Assembly: GCA_027620575.1 (NCBI GenBank)
Contig: JAQCDT010000010.1
Coordinates: forward strand, 1 to 16,978
Direction of reading: 5' to 3'
DNA from: Verrucomicrobiota bacterium
GTDB lineage: Bacteria; Verrucomicrobiota; Verrucomicrobiia; Opitutales; Coraliomargaritaceae
Length of the DNA stretch: 16,978 nucleotides
Within the stretch, counting starts at the first letter, position 1. Each line of letters starts with the position of its first letter. Positions 16,319 through 16,978 of the stretch are shown here, piece by piece. Below the pieces are notes generated by a model that was not told where the DNA came from, searched no databases, and saw nothing but the letters and a program-made list of their open reading frames with translations. Made by a program: the position numbers and the translations under genes.

Positions 16319-16348
16319 AATATTTGCAGTTATGAATCTGCAAATATT
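16319..16348 (+). terminator. 11-base-pair hairpin between ssrA and the integrase gene
   Basis: AATATTTGCAG (16319-16329) and CTGCAAATATT (16338-16348) form a perfect 11-base-pair stem with an eight-base TTATGAAT loop, 30 bases after the tmRNA CCA end and five bases before the integrase ATG. The 3' arm is AT-rich but there is no proper T tract after it, so it is only a weak candidate for the ssrA terminator. It could equally cover the integrase ribosome binding site, of which no Shine-Dalgarno sequence is visible, or be an inverted-repeat binding site for element-encoded proteins. Confidence 0.5.
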
Positions 16349-16353
16349 TAATT

Positions 16354-16978
16354 ATGAAAAATTCTAGCCGCTTCACCATAGTTCCGTTTTTAAATCCAAG
16401 CGGTAATAAAGTTTACAGAGTAAAAGGCACTCTTGATGGGAAATCCATTAGAAAGAATTTTAAGACTAGAAAAGAGGCGATAGCTTTTCGGCAGCAACTT
16501 GAAATTACTTTTTTAAATCAAGAATCAGAAGGTCAAACTATTTGGACAACATTGACCCATGATCAAAATCGAGATGCTATTGCTGCGGTAAATATGTTAA
16601 AGCGCTCGAATTCGAGTAAATCATTAAGTTTTGCTGTGAAGTATTTGTTACAGCATTATAAAGAATCTAATGAGAATATCTTAGTTGAAGATGCTGTAGA
16701 AGAATATAAAATTCAGAAAGGTCGTGAATTAGACAGAGGCCTTATCTCTAGAAGGCAAGAACGAGCAATATGTTATGAATTAGATAAGTTTAGTACTTAT
16801 TTTGAAGGTCAGTTAGTTGCTGAAGTTCGTTCTAAAGATATAGTTATTTATTTAGAACAGGTTAACAGTTCAGAAAAGGCCCAGTCTGTGAAGACATGGA
16901 ATAACCGGAGAGGATACTTGAGTACATTTTTTAAATTTTGTTTCGCAAATAACTATGTATCAGAAAACCCAATTCCAC
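16354..16978 (+). CDS. Tyrosine recombinase (phage-type integrase), N-terminal part; runs off window
   Basis: The frame from ATG 16354 stays open to the window end (208 codons). Residues about 17-50 (VYRVKGTLDGKSIRKNFKTR and following KEAIAFRQQLE) resemble the AP2-like/arm-type DNA-binding domain of integrases: three short strands and a helix. Residues from about 115 on form a SAM-like core-binding domain, ending in KTWNNRRGYLSTFFKFCFA and NNYVSENPIP, a pattern typical just before the catalytic domain. The catalytic Arg-His-Arg-Tyr part would be to the right, unseen. Position right after ssrA in the same direction and a visibly AT-richer base composition (many TTA, AGA and AAT codons) indicate an acquired element. 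No clear ribosome binding site is visible. It might be inactive; the unseen half decides. Confidence 0.82.
   Translation, partial: MKNSSRFTIVPFLNPSGNKVYRVKGTLDGKSIRKNFKTRKEAIAFRQQLEITFLNQESEGQTIWTTLTHDQNRDAIAAVNMLKRSNSSKSLSFAVKYLLQHYKESNENILVEDAVEEYKIQKGRELDRGLISRRQERAICYELDKFSTYFEGQLVAEVRSKDIVIYLEQVNSSEKAQSVKTWNNRRGYLSTFFKFCFANNYVSENPIP

Overview
The window reads as a chromosomal housekeeping region of a Gram-negative-type bacterium of moderate to low GC. My best guess is a member of Verrucomicrobiota (Opitutia/Puniceicoccales-like). This rests on overall protein flavour, the gene combination and a tmRNA tag that starts with glycine; I could run no phylogeny, so treat the taxonomy as tentative. 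Almost every base lies in or between recognisable genes, and no gene-free stretch exceeds about 170 bases.

Left part (1-2101): the 3' end of an SBF-like (bile acid:sodium symporter family) transporter, an unrecognised 22- to 26-kDa protein on the minus strand, a DCC-family (DUF393) thiol-disulfide protein, then ribosomal genes rpmI (L35) and rplT (L20), closed by a clear intrinsic terminator. infC, the usual upstream partner of rpmI-rplT, is absent. The rpmI-rplT spacer holds a hairpin capped by a GNRA-type loop.

Middle part (2119-8489): a long minus-strand run of carB (carbamoyl-phosphate synthase large subunit), purU (formyl-THF deformylase), a membrane-anchored YfgM-like TPR protein and eno (enolase), ending in its own terminator that converges on the rplT terminator. 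The carB-purU and purU-TPR gaps are only 10 and 20 bases, which suggests co-transcription. Divergent from carB are a YIP1-like membrane protein and recN (DNA repair).

Right part (10823-15736): a second minus-strand run of pyrB, pyrC, a CPBP-family intramembrane protease and a PpiD/SurA-like membrane-anchored periplasmic folding factor. With carB this supplies three of the early pyrimidine steps; carA and the later pyr genes are not in the window.

Right edge (15943-16978): ssrA (tmRNA), predicted tag GEEQFALAA, followed 65 bases later by the 5' part of a tyrosine recombinase gene that is visibly more AT-rich than its neighbours. ssrA is a classic integration target, so this edge is most likely the left boundary of an integrative element whose cargo lies outside the window. 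I found no clearly undescribed system inside the window. The points most worth a second look are the ssrA/integrase junction, the hairpin between them, the rpmI-rplT hairpin and a 10-base repeat between pyrB and ssrA.
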